From positions 1-64,000 of the forward strand of contig JBMZAX010000012.1 in NCBI GenBank assembly GCA_049611805.1: a DNA stretch of 64,000 nt. The letters run 5' to 3'. The position numbers and the translations under genes are program-made. The notes beneath the pieces are model-generated. The model did not search any database, had not been told where the DNA came from, and saw only the letters and a list, made by a program, of their open reading frames with translations. This document shows positions 1-8,191 of this stretch, piece by piece (within the stretch, counting starts at the first letter, position 1; every line of letters begins with the position of its first letter). Source of the stretch: UBA7378 sp049611805. Its GTDB lineage: Bacteria; Pseudomonadota; Alphaproteobacteria; RS24.

Positions 1-659
1 CGGGTTTCGAGGCGTTCATGCTCGAACAGTTCAAAGCCGGTTTGCAGCGCCAGCAAATCCGTGACGACATGGCCCGTGCCGTGCCCGCCCTTGATGAGCG
101 CGGCATGGGCGCCGGCGTTCATCAGCGTGTCGGCGGCGCGCTTCATGTCGTCGGGCGTGGCAATGTCGCGGCGGGTTAAAAGCGCGGCTTCGGGCAGGTT
201 GGGCGTGACCAGAAATGCGTGATTGACCAGAAGATCGTGCAGCGCGGAAACGGCGTCTTCGTCCAGCAGCCGGTCGCCGGATGTGGCGACCATGACCGGA
301 TCAACAATCATGGGCGCGCCCGCCTCGGCCAGTGTTTGCGCGACATGCTCGATAAGCGCGCGGCGGCTCAACATGCCGGTTTTCACAATATCTGTGCCGA
401 TATCTTCCAGCACGCTGGTGATTTGGCGCACCACAAAGGCGGGCGGCACATCCAGAATGTCTTGCACGCCACGCGTGTTTTGCGCCGTAAGCGCGGTGAT
501 GGCGGTGGTGGCATAAGCGCCCTGCGCCATGATGGATTTGATGTCGGCCTGAATGCCGGCCCCGCCGCCGCTGTCAGACCCGGCAACGACCAGAACCCGG
601 CCTTTGCTCTTTTGCCTGCTCGTCTGCTCGCTCGCTTGCTCACTCACTTGTCTATTCAC
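1..659 (-). CDS. thiD: Hydroxymethylpyrimidine/phosphomethylpyrimidine kinase, 3' end cut by window edge
   Basis: ThiD phosphorylates HMP and HMP-phosphate in the pyrimidine branch of thiamine synthesis. About 219 codons are present and the C-terminus lies outside the window. The visible ribokinase-fold signature includes VLVVAGSDSGGGAGIQADI near residues 22-40, followed by a conserved TALTAQNTRGV segment, a DPVMVATSG stretch and a TPNLPEA segment. The start chosen is a GTG that overlaps the glmM stop codon as GTGA, which implies translational coupling. The first ~19 residues are a Ser/Glu/Gln-rich extension encoded by GAGC-like short repeats before the kinase fold begins. An in-frame GTG four codons downstream is a possible alternative start. 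Confidence 0.88.
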   Translation of the reverse strand, partial: MNRQVSEQASEQTSRQKSKGRVLVVAGSDSGGGAGIQADIKSIMAQGAYATTAITALTAQNTRGVQDILDVPPAFVVRQITSVLEDIGTDIVKTGMLSRRALIEHVAQTLAEAGAPMIVDPVMVATSGDRLLDEDAVSALHDLLVNHAFLVTPNLPEAALLTRRDIATPDDMKRAADTLMNAGAHAALIKGGHGTGHVVTDLLALQTGFELFEHERLET

Positions 660-2002
660 GCCGCGACCGACTGGATGACACCCACAATTTCCGCCACGAG
701 ATTTTGCACCAGCGCGGCGTCGTCGCCCTCCGCCATAACGCGGATGAGCGGCTCAGTGCCCGATTTGCGGATAACCAGCCGCCCCTGATTGCCCAGCCGC
801 TGTTCGGCGGCGGCAATCGCGCTTTGTACTTTTTCGTTTTCCAGCGGCACGCCGGTTGAAAAGCGCACATTTTCCAGAATTTGCGGCACCGGCTCGAAAA
901 CCCGCGCCAGATCGCCAATGGGCGCATCAAGCTGTTTCATCACCGACAAAACCTGCAAGGCCGCGATGAGCCCGTCTCCGGTGGTGGAAAAATCCGACAG
1001 CACCATATGGCCCGATTGTTCGCCGCCCAGATTAAACCCGTGCTGGCGCATATGCTCCACCACATAGCGGTCGCCCACGCGCGTGCGCGCCAGCCCCAGC
1101 CCCTCGCCCTGCAAATAACGCTCAAGCCCCAAATTGGACATGACAGTGGCGACAATGCCCGGCGCGCTTAGGCGCTCATGGCGGTTCCAGTCGGTCGCAA
1201 TCAGCCCCATAATCTGGTCGCCATCAACAATGCGGCCGTTCTGGTCGCAAATGATGAGGCGGTCGGCGTCACCGTCAAGCGCGATGCCGATATCGGCTTT
1301 TTCCGCGCGCACCGTGTCGGCCAGAAGGCGCGTATCGGTCGAGCCGCAGCCCTGATTGATGTTGAACCCGTCCGGCGCCACGCCGATGGTGACAACTTCG
1401 GCCCCCAATTCCCAAAGCGCGGTCGGGGCCACCTTATAGGCGGCACCATTGGCGCAGTCGATCACCAGCTTGACGCCCTCAAGCGTGAGATGGCGCGGAA
1501 AGGTGCGCTTGGCAAATTCGATATAGCGCGCCTGGCTGTCGTCAATGCGTTTGGCGCGGCCCAGCTCGGCAGATGCGGCCAGTTCGCTGTTCATCGGCGC
1601 ATCCATCAGGGCTTCAATCTCATATTCGATTTTGTCGGAAAGCTTGAAACCGTCGGGCCCGAACAGTTTGATGCCATTGTCCTGATAGGCATTGTGCGAG
1701 GCCGAAATCATAACGCCGATATCGGCGCGCAATGAGCGCGTGAGAAACGCAACGCCCGGCGTCGGTATCGGGCCGAACAAAAACACATCCATGCCCATGG
1801 AGGTGAAGCCGGATACCAGCGCCGGTTCAATCATATAGCCCGAAAGCCGCGTATCCTTGCCAATCACAACACGGTGGCGATGCTCGCCACGGCGGAAATA
1901 ACGCCCCGCCGCCAGCCCCAGTCGCAGGGCCATTTCAGCCGTCATGTTTTCGGCGTTGACACGCCCGCGTATGCCGTCTGTCCCGAAATATTTACGAATC
2001 AT
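656..2002 (-). CDS. glmM: Phosphoglucosamine mutase
   Basis: GlmM converts glucosamine-6-phosphate to glucosamine-1-phosphate in the cytoplasm, feeding UDP-GlcNAc for peptidoglycan and lipid A. The 448-residue protein has the usual length. It begins MIRKYFGTDGIRG, has the phosphoserine loop GVMISASHNA with Ser102 at the catalytic position, a DGDADR metal-binding loop in the middle, and a C-terminal phosphate-binding segment with GTEPLIRVM. The ATG at 2002 was chosen over an upstream in-frame start because the fold begins there and a GGAG lies 5 nt upstream. It follows folP after 129 bp and overlaps thiD by 4 bp. Confidence 0.97.
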   Translation of the reverse strand: MIRKYFGTDGIRGRVNAENMTAEMALRLGLAAGRYFRRGEHRHRVVIGKDTRLSGYMIEPALVSGFTSMGMDVFLFGPIPTPGVAFLTRSLRADIGVMISASHNAYQDNGIKLFGPDGFKLSDKIEYEIEALMDAPMNSELAASAELGRAKRIDDSQARYIEFAKRTFPRHLTLEGVKLVIDCANGAAYKVAPTALWELGAEVVTIGVAPDGFNINQGCGSTDTRLLADTVRAEKADIGIALDGDADRLIICDQNGRIVDGDQIMGLIATDWNRHERLSAPGIVATVMSNLGLERYLQGEGLGLARTRVGDRYVVEHMRQHGFNLGGEQSGHMVLSDFSTTGDGLIAALQVLSVMKQLDAPIGDLARVFEPVPQILENVRFSTGVPLENEKVQSAIAAAEQRLGNQGRLVIRKSGTEPLIRVMAEGDDAALVQNLVAEIVGVIQSVAA

Positions 2003-2131
2003 AATAACTCCGACGCTCTCGCAATGGCTTATGACCGATTTCAGCCGCCCAAGGCAAGTAACAAGCTGTTGCAACAAATTACGCGGCGGGGGCCCTCCCT
2101 GCGGGCTCCAAACGCCGCAGCACGCATTTGC

Positions 2132-2959
2132 TTACAAAAAACTGTCCAGATGACCGGCGACTTTCAATGCCTGATCCAATTGACCGACATCATGTGTTCG
2201 AATGTAATCTATGCCTTGGCGCGCGGCAAATAATTCAGCCGAGAGGGATGCAGGCCCCGCCGCATCGGGCGGGCAATCGACAAGCGCGCGCAAGAAGCTC
2301 TTGCGCGACACACTCAGCAAAATTGGCAGGTCAAAAGCGCTTTTCAGCCGATCTATCCGGGCCAGCACAGCCCATGAGGTCTCCGGCCTGTTGCCCAGAA
2401 AAAAACCCATGCCGGGGTCGAGAACCATGCGCGACGCGTCGACGCCCGCGCGCGTCAGGGCGTCAAGGCGTGATTCGAAAAATGCCAGAATATGCTCCCA
2501 AATATCGCCGTCGGGCGGCGCGGCGCGCGTGGCAATGCCCTTGGCCTGAATGGCATGCATCACCACCAACCGGCATGGCGCGTCGGCCAGTAATTCGTAG
2601 ATTTGCGGGTCGCCAAAGCCGTTAATGTCGTTCAGCCAGTCAGTGCCTTGCGCGAGGGCCCATTTTTGTGTTTCGGGCTGAAAACTGTCGACGGACAGCG
2701 CACATCCCAGCGCGCGCAAGCCCGGCCAAATGGCGGACAGTCTTTCGATCTCTTCTTCCGCCGAAACATCGCGCGCATCGGGATGGCTGGAAGCCGGGCC
2801 GATATCAAGCACATCGGCACCGGCCGCCACAAGGCTGGCGGCATGGGCTATTGCCGCATCGGGGTTCAGGAATTTACCGCCATCGGAAAAGCTGTCTTCG
2901 GTAATGTTAACAATACCGAATATGTGCGGTCGATATATGTGCGAACGGGGCGCGGTCAT
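2132..2959 (-). CDS. folP: Dihydropteroate synthase of the Sul (sulfonamide-insensitive) type
   Basis: The enzyme joins 6-hydroxymethyl-dihydropterin diphosphate with p-aminobenzoate to make dihydropteroate for folate. The 275 residues show the TIM-barrel DHPS motifs: FGIVNITEDSFSDGG at 14-28, VDSFQPETQ at 90-98, LVVMH at 131-135, SVSRKS at 216-221 and RTHD at 254-257. Several blocks are those of Sul1/Sul2 rather than housekeeping FolP. GPASSHPDA (54-62) replaces the usual GGESTRPGA, and DPGMGFFLG..PETS (181-195) is about two residues longer than the DPGFGFGK loop of E. coli FolP as I recall it. That loop is where Sul enzymes carry the insertion linked to discrimination against sulfonamides. 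The gene sits 14 bp after ftsH and upstream of glmM, the normal alphaproteobacterial folP place. Sulfonamide insensitivity is inferred, not shown. Confidence 0.95.
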   Translation of the reverse strand: MTAPRSHIYRPHIFGIVNITEDSFSDGGKFLNPDAAIAHAASLVAAGADVLDIGPASSHPDARDVSAEEEIERLSAIWPGLRALGCALSVDSFQPETQKWALAQGTDWLNDINGFGDPQIYELLADAPCRLVVMHAIQAKGIATRAAPPDGDIWEHILAFFESRLDALTRAGVDASRMVLDPGMGFFLGNRPETSWAVLARIDRLKSAFDLPILLSVSRKSFLRALVDCPPDAAGPASLSAELFAARQGIDYIRTHDVGQLDQALKVAGHLDSFL

Positions 2960-2973
2960 GTTGCGCCGAACCG

Positions 2974-4890
2974 TCAGGTGCCTTGCGGTTCCGGACCTCC
3001 GAACTGACCACCGGCCCCACCCACTTTCGGGAAGGGCGAGGCGGGCCCGCCGGCACCGGGCGTATTGTCCGTGTCATTGCGCTCCGGCGGTGTGCCGTTC
3101 AGCAAGCCGGTAATTTCATCGCCCGTAAGCGTTTCATATTCCAGCAAACCCTTGGCAATGGTGTGCAGATCATCCATTTTTTCCTGGCAGATGGTTTTGG
3201 CCTGTTCGTAGCCTTCTTCCACCAAACGCCGCACTTCGGCGTCGATTTTGCACTGGGTTTCTTCCGACATATTCTGTTGGCGCGCGACCGAATGGCCCAG
3301 AAATACTTCCTGCTCATTCTCGCCATAGGCCAGCGGCCCCATTTCTTCGCTCATGCCATATTGGGTAACCATGGCCTTGGCCATATTGGTCGCCATTTGA
3401 ATGTCCGAGGAAGCCCCTGAGGTCACTTTTTCGTGCCCGAATATCAACTCTTCGGCAATGCGGCCACCCATGGCAACCGCGAGATCGGCCTTCATTTTGG
3501 CGCGCGTCACCGAAAGCTGGTCGCGTTCGGGCAGGCGCATCACCATGCCCAGCGCACGCCCGCGCGGAATAATCGTCGCCTTATGCACCGGATCGGAGGC
3601 CTCCATATTCAGCGCAACCAGCGCGTGGCCGCCCTCGTGATAGGCGGTGAGGCGTTTTTCCTCTTCCGTCATCACCATGGAGCGGCGCTCGGCGCCCATC
3701 ATCACCTTGTCCTTGGCGTCTTCAAATTCCTGCATTGAAACCAGCCGCTTGGCGCGCCGCGCCGCCAAAAGCGCGGCTTCATTGACCAGATTGGCCAAAT
3801 CGGCACCCGAAAAGCCCGGCGTGCCGCGCGCAATGGTGCGCGCTTCAACATCCGAGGCAAGCGGTGTCTTTTTCATATGCACTTTCAAGATTTTCTCGCG
3901 CCCGATAATGTCGGGATTGGGCACCACCACCTGCCGGTCAAACCGGCCGGGGCGCAAGAGTGCAGGGTCCAAAACGTCGGGGCGGTTGGTGGCGGCAATG
4001 AGAATAATGCTTTCATTGGCCTCAAACCCGTCCATCTCGACAAGCAATTGGTTGAGGGTCTGCTCACGTTCATCATTGCCCCCGCCCAGACCGGCACCGC
4101 GGTGGCGACCCACCGCATCAATCTCGTCGATGAAAATAATGCACGGCGCATTGGATTTGGCCTGCTCGAACATGTCGCGCACGCGGCTTGCGCCGACGCC
4201 GACAAACATTTCGACAAAATCCGAACCCGAAATTGAGAAGAACGGCACATTGGCTTCGCCCGCAATCGCGCGCGCCAGCAGCGTTTTACCGGTGCCCGGA
4301 GGCCCCACGAGCAGCGCGCCCTTCGGGATACGACCGCCGAGACGCTGAAACTTCGCCGGGTCTTTCAAAAATTCGACAATTTCCAGCAAATCATCCTTGG
4401 CTTCGTCAATACCGGCAACATCGTCAAAAGTTACCCGACCATGCGCTTCGGTGAGCAATTTGGCCTTGGATTTGCCAAAGCCCATGGCACCGCGCCCGCC
4501 GCCTTGCATCTGGCGCATGAAAAACACCCATACGCCGATGAGCAACAGCATCGGGAACCATGAAATCAGAACCCCCAGCAATGTCGGTGAGCCGGAGCGG
4601 TCGGGGCGTGCGGTAATGGCTACGCCGCGCTCCTGCAAGCGTTGCACCAGCGACGGGTCATTTGGCGGCGCAAACGTCTTAAACGAAGAACCATCGGAGT
4701 AATGCCCCGATATGGCGTCGCCCTCAATGGTGACATCGGCAATGTTTCCGGCATCAACCTGCGCTGTAAACTGCGAAAAATTAATCTCATTATTCGCGGC
4801 ATTACTGCGCGGACCCTGAAAAATATTGAACAGGGTGAACAACATTAGGGCAACAATGACCCAGACCGCAAAATTTCTCATTCCGCTCAC
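2974..4890 (-). CDS. ftsH: ATP-dependent zinc metalloprotease FtsH
   Basis: Membrane-anchored AAA+ protease that extracts and degrades membrane and short-lived cytosolic proteins. The 638 residues show TM1 at about 6-25, a small periplasmic domain, TM2 at about 104-125, Walker A GPPGTGKT at 196-203, Walker B IIFIDEID at 251-258, the second region of homology with ATNRPDVLD...GRFDR, and the zinc site HEGGH at 418-422. The C-terminus is Gly/Pro-rich. The start is a GTG with AAAGG 8 nt upstream; an ATG three codons downstream is a possible alternative. A small 6-bp hairpin lies in the 5' leader. It follows tilS after 81 bp and precedes folP. Confidence 0.97.
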   Translation of the reverse strand: MSGMRNFAVWVIVALMLFTLFNIFQGPRSNAANNEINFSQFTAQVDAGNIADVTIEGDAISGHYSDGSSFKTFAPPNDPSLVQRLQERGVAITARPDRSGSPTLLGVLISWFPMLLLIGVWVFFMRQMQGGGRGAMGFGKSKAKLLTEAHGRVTFDDVAGIDEAKDDLLEIVEFLKDPAKFQRLGGRIPKGALLVGPPGTGKTLLARAIAGEANVPFFSISGSDFVEMFVGVGASRVRDMFEQAKSNAPCIIFIDEIDAVGRHRGAGLGGGNDEREQTLNQLLVEMDGFEANESIILIAATNRPDVLDPALLRPGRFDRQVVVPNPDIIGREKILKVHMKKTPLASDVEARTIARGTPGFSGADLANLVNEAALLAARRAKRLVSMQEFEDAKDKVMMGAERRSMVMTEEEKRLTAYHEGGHALVALNMEASDPVHKATIIPRGRALGMVMRLPERDQLSVTRAKMKADLAVAMGGRIAEELIFGHEKVTSGASSDIQMATNMAKAMVTQYGMSEEMGPLAYGENEQEVFLGHSVARQQNMSEETQCKIDAEVRRLVEEGYEQAKTICQEKMDDLHTIAKGLLEYETLTGDEITGLLNGTPPERNDTDNTPGAGGPASPFPKVGGAGGQFGGPEPQGT

Positions 4891-4971
4891 GATTTTTACC
4901 TTTCTTGCATTCCTCGATTAGGTCGAGGACGCCTCTCAGTCTGTGTTAAATATAGGGTCCGGCAGGGCACA

Positions 4972-6309
4972 TTACCACCCCGCCTTGCCGATGATGTCGG
5001 GCAGATACGGCGTATCCGGCTGCCATGGCACCATGCTAATCGCAGTTTGGTCTGCCAAAACCGGGCATGAAACCAGACCGTCTGCATCAAAAACCGCTGG
5101 TAAAACATGGAGATAGCAACGCGGTACCGCTTTTGGCACTTGCAGTCCGGCGCGCTCAAGCAAGCCCAGCCCCTTACGCCCCAGGGGCGCGGCAAAAAGA
5201 CCCGTTTTTGCCTTTTTGCCTTTACGAATAGCAACAAAAAACCGGCGATCCCAGACACTACCGGTACGCGTGAAGGCAACGGGCGGCACAGCGTCCAACG
5301 CAGCCGCTTCGCGCCCGACCATAATCTCATTTGCCCGCCAGCGGATCATACACCCGCCCAGCGTGTGTCCGCCCGACGCGCGCGCCGCAATCAGCCCGGC
5401 GGCATGGGTGAGGCTCGTTTCAGACGGCGCGAATTTGACCGGCCCCATGCGGGCCATCACATGGGCCAATACGCGCAGGCGCAAAAGCGCCGGAAGAGTT
5501 AAAAAAGCGGCCTTGTCGAGGCTGTAAAACCCGCAAAAATGATAGCCGCCATGCGCCTGCAACCAGTCGGTCGTTTGTGTGTCCAGATAGTCCCGCATCT
5601 GCCGCATATTGGCCGATGTCCGTGCCAGCGCCGGCGCGGTCAACCCCAATTCCTCAAGCATATTTGCCGCCTGCCGCCAGCGCACCCGCTCAAATTGTTC
5701 GTCTTGATTGCTGGGGTCTTCAACCCAGTCGAATTTGGCGCGGCGCACAATGCGCGCCAAAAGTTCAGGATCGGTGTCCAGAAACGGCCTCAGAATTTGC
5801 AAATCTCCGGCGGCGGTTTCCAGCTTTTGCACGCGCGCCATGCCCGACAGCCCGTCAACGCCGCTGCCGCGCGCCAGCCGCATCAATATTGTTTCGGCCT
5901 GATCGTGCTGATGATGGGCAAGAATCAGAGCCGGAATTTTGCGCCTCGCGCACCAGCCCGCCATCAGCCGATAGCGCAATTCGCGCGCCGCCTGCTGAAT
6001 GCCGCTTGCGCCCAGCGGCGTATCGCTGCGCAAAATTTTATGCGGCAAGCCGACCCGTCGGCAGGTTTCGGCCACAAGGCGCATTTCGTGGCGCGCTTGT
6101 TTGCGCAGGCCGTGATCGACACTGACGACATGAAATTGCGGGGCATTGGGTTTTTTCTGCGCCGCCGCCGCCAGCGCGACAAGGGCCATGGAGTCACGCC
6201 CGCCCGATACGGCCAAAGCGTAATGGTCGTGCGGGGCAAGCTGTTTCAGCGCCGCGAGAAAGCGCGGCGCGGTGGTCGGCGGTTTTTTCTCAGGACGCGC
6301 AGCCGACAC
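4972..6309 (-). CDS. tilS: tRNA(Ile)-lysidine synthase
   Basis: TilS attaches lysine to C34 of the AUA-decoding tRNA-Ile, changing its codon specificity. The PP-loop SGGRDS lies at residues 35-40 of the 445-residue form, followed by VVSVDHGLR and HHQHDQAETILMR, both characteristic of TilS. The C-terminal half is less conserved. The start is uncertain: the GTG at 6309 overlaps the end of cpoB by 20 bp, while an in-frame TTG at 6339 would overlap by 50 bp. No strong ribosome-binding site separates them, so translation may be coupled to cpoB. The cpoB-tilS-ftsH order is standard in Alphaproteobacteria. Confidence 0.93.
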   Translation of the reverse strand: MSAARPEKKPPTTAPRFLAALKQLAPHDHYALAVSGGRDSMALVALAAAAQKKPNAPQFHVVSVDHGLRKQARHEMRLVAETCRRVGLPHKILRSDTPLGASGIQQAARELRYRLMAGWCARRKIPALILAHHQHDQAETILMRLARGSGVDGLSGMARVQKLETAAGDLQILRPFLDTDPELLARIVRRAKFDWVEDPSNQDEQFERVRWRQAANMLEELGLTAPALARTSANMRQMRDYLDTQTTDWLQAHGGYHFCGFYSLDKAAFLTLPALLRLRVLAHVMARMGPVKFAPSETSLTHAAGLIAARASGGHTLGGCMIRWRANEIMVGREAAALDAVPPVAFTRTGSVWDRRFFVAIRKGKKAKTGLFAAPLGRKGLGLLERAGLQVPKAVPRCYLHVLPAVFDADGLVSCPVLADQTAISMVPWQPDTPYLPDIIGKAGW

Positions 6310-7471
6310 GAGCTTTTTCAATCTGCACGCGCTTGGCAATCGCCTGCGGCGCTTGGGGAAATTTCACGGCGAGTTCCTTGAACGCATCGCAACTTGTTTT
6401 TTTCTCGCCCATTGCGGCCAGCGTCATGCCCAATTTGAGAAGGCTGTCAGGGGCTTTGGTGCTTTGCTGATAGGTCGTATAGCCCGCCAGAAACGCTTCG
6501 GCCGCCTGCTTGAACTGGCGGCGCACATAAAAGGTCTCGCCCAGCCAATATTGCGCATTGCCGGCAAGCTTATGGGCCGGAAAACGCTTCAGCATTTGCT
6601 CAAAATCGGTTTGCGCACCGGCATAGGCGCCCGCGCGCAAATCTGCCAGAGCGCGCTCATAAAGGTCTTTGGGATCATTGAGTGCCGGCCGGATGGCGGC
6701 TTCGGCGGCCGGGTTTTGCATCGGCAAATCGCCCTCGCCAATCAGCGCAATTGACGCATCACCTTCGCTCACCGGCGCGTCCAGCTTTTCGACCGGTGTC
6801 GCCATACGAATTTGCCCCAGCACTTCCGGCGCTTCTGAGGGCATGTCATCGGGGTCACGCGCCGCGCGGCCCAGACTGCCTTCGATCTGCTGAAAGCGAA
6901 ACTCATTGTCCTGGCGCACGGTTTCAACCTGTTGCATCAGCTTGTCCAGCGACTGCACAAGCTCTGCGGTCTGGCCGCTCACCTGCCGCAAATTTTCCTC
7001 AATCGTGCTGAGGCGCAAGCGCATGCCCGCGGCTTCCGCCGGGTCGGCAAAGGCATCATCTGTCTGTATCGGGGCCGGAATTGATGTATTGGAAACCCCC
7101 GCCTCACCGGTCGGTCTGATACCCAATTCACCGATTTGCACCGCCATTTCTTCCAATCTTTCGTCGATCGTGCGCAGGCGTGTCATTTGCTGGCGCATCA
7201 TCAGCGTGCGGTCGGCTGTCATGCGCTGTTCAAGTTCGGTAATTTTCGCCTGAAGCGCCGCCATGCTGTTTTGTGTACCCGACACCGCGTCACCACCGTC
7301 ACCCGAACCATAAGGGCTCGGCGTGAGCGGGGTTAAGGGCGCCTCGATAACGGGCACCTCAATGATGGGAACCTCGCCCGCCATGTCCGGCGCGGGGGCT
7401 TCTTGTGCCGCCACAATATTCGGCCAGACCGAGGCAAGCCCCAGACAGGCCATTAACACGAAGTTTTTCAT
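6290..7471 (-). CDS. cpoB: Tol-Pal system protein CpoB/YbgF (periplasmic TPR protein)
   Basis: Periplasmic partner of TolA that coordinates outer-membrane constriction with peptidoglycan synthesis in E. coli. The 393 residues begin with a signal peptide (MKNFVLMACLGLASV..., likely cleaved after VAA near residue 22). A coiled-coil region of about 60 residues with repeated Gln/Glu/Arg heptads follows, then a variable linker. The C-terminal TPR domain starts at LYERALADLRAGAYAGAQ, with the typical YWLGETFYVRRQFKQAAEAF. An ATG 12 bp upstream is in frame; the downstream one was preferred because it gives a normal Lys-containing signal peptide. A terminator-like hairpin lies between pal and this gene. 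Confidence 0.92.
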   Translation of the reverse strand: MKNFVLMACLGLASVWPNIVAAQEAPAPDMAGEVPIIEVPVIEAPLTPLTPSPYGSGDGGDAVSGTQNSMAALQAKITELEQRMTADRTLMMRQQMTRLRTIDERLEEMAVQIGELGIRPTGEAGVSNTSIPAPIQTDDAFADPAEAAGMRLRLSTIEENLRQVSGQTAELVQSLDKLMQQVETVRQDNEFRFQQIEGSLGRAARDPDDMPSEAPEVLGQIRMATPVEKLDAPVSEGDASIALIGEGDLPMQNPAAEAAIRPALNDPKDLYERALADLRAGAYAGAQTDFEQMLKRFPAHKLAGNAQYWLGETFYVRRQFKQAAEAFLAGYTTYQQSTKAPDSLLKLGMTLAAMGEKKTSCDAFKELAVKFPQAPQAIAKRVQIEKARVGCAS

Positions 7472-7509
7472 AGGCTCAAACATGCACTAAATGCTGGCAA
7501 AAATAGGGC

Positions 7510-7542
7510 AAAAAGCAAAGGGCGCCTGAAAAGACGCCCTTT
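7510..7542 (-). terminator. Rho-independent terminator downstream of pal
   Basis: A perfect 8-bp stem AAAGGGCG/CGCCCTTT (7517-7524 with 7535-7542) has a 10-nt loop and is followed on the minus strand by GCTTTTTG. It lies between the pal stop and the cpoB start, so cpoB is probably expressed by partial read-through or from its own start site. Confidence 0.75.
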
Positions 7543-7560
7543 ACGAAAGATTTTCCGGAA

Positions 7561-8046
7561 TTAGCGGATGGTTGAAACCGAACGACGGTTTTTCGACCAG
7601 CAGCTTTCTTCCGAGCACAGCGAAACCGGACGCTCTTTGCCGAAAGAGATTGTCTGCAGACGACCGGCATTTACGCCCTGAGAGATCAGAAAATCACGCA
7701 CGGCATTGGCACGACGCGCGCCCAGAGCCAGATTGTATTCGCGTGTGCCGCGTTCGTCGGCATGGCCTTCAATGGTCAGATTAATGCCACCATTCTGGTT
7801 CAGCCATTCAGCCTGACGCACCAACGTGCCGCGGGCCGAAGCATCAAGAACAGACCGGTCTGTCGCGAAGAAAACGCGGTCGCCGACATTCTCGACAAGA
7901 TATTTGGCCGATGAAGAACCGCCCGATACGGATGAAGAAGCCGAACCGGAACCCGTTGTGTAGCTTGGCGCGGCACATGCTGCGAGAACCATGGCTGCAA
8001 AACCAAATGCCGCAAATTTTTTCAAAGGTGAATAAGTGGTCATCAT
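7561..8046 (-). CDS. pal: Peptidoglycan-associated outer-membrane lipoprotein Pal
   Basis: Pal anchors the outer membrane to peptidoglycan and links to TolB. The 161-residue form starts at the first of two adjacent ATGs, with GGAAGGAAG placed just upstream; a longer in-frame start at 8091 lacks such a site. The lipoprotein signal peptide ends in the lipobox LAAC with Cys24 as the lipidated residue. A Ser/Gly-rich linker follows, then the OmpA-like domain with VFFATDRSVLD, the peptidoglycan-binding EGHADERGTREYN and GARRANAVRDFL. It lies between tolB and cpoB and is followed by a strong terminator. Confidence 0.97.
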   Translation of the reverse strand: MMTTYSPLKKFAAFGFAAMVLAACAAPSYTTGSGSASSSVSGGSSSAKYLVENVGDRVFFATDRSVLDASARGTLVRQAEWLNQNGGINLTIEGHADERGTREYNLALGARRANAVRDFLISQGVNAGRLQTISFGKERPVSLCSEESCWSKNRRSVSTIR

Positions 8047-8097
8047 GGGCTTCCTTCCGAATAAACCGATATGAACTGAACTGGACGTCATTTTATA

Positions 8098-8127
8098 TTA
8101 ACAAAACAAATTAGACAGTTTTGTTAA
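8098..8127. promoter_or_regulatory. 30-bp AT-rich inverted repeat upstream of pal
   Basis: TTAACAAAAC and GTTTTGTTAA form a perfect 10-bp inverted repeat with a 10-bp spacer, in the 145-bp gap between tolB and pal. It is too AT-rich to be a normal intrinsic terminator and is centred about 65 bp before the pal start. It could be an operator or an mRNA leader structure; no regulator was recognised. Confidence 0.45.
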
Positions 8128-8191
8128 ACCAAAACCGCGCATAAATGTAAACCTGCAAACTTATGCAGTGATGGCGTTTTGAATTCACAAA

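Noticed and set aside
2132..2959. folP as a recently acquired mobile sul cassette
   Set aside because: There is no integron, ISCR or IS sequence, no truncated neighbour, and the gene is in its normal ftsH-folP-glmM place on the same strand, so a resident gene is the simpler reading.
4912..4928. Hairpin CCTCGA/TCGAGG upstream of ftsH as a terminator
   Set aside because: The stem is only 6 bp and no T-tract follows. At most it is a leader hairpin.
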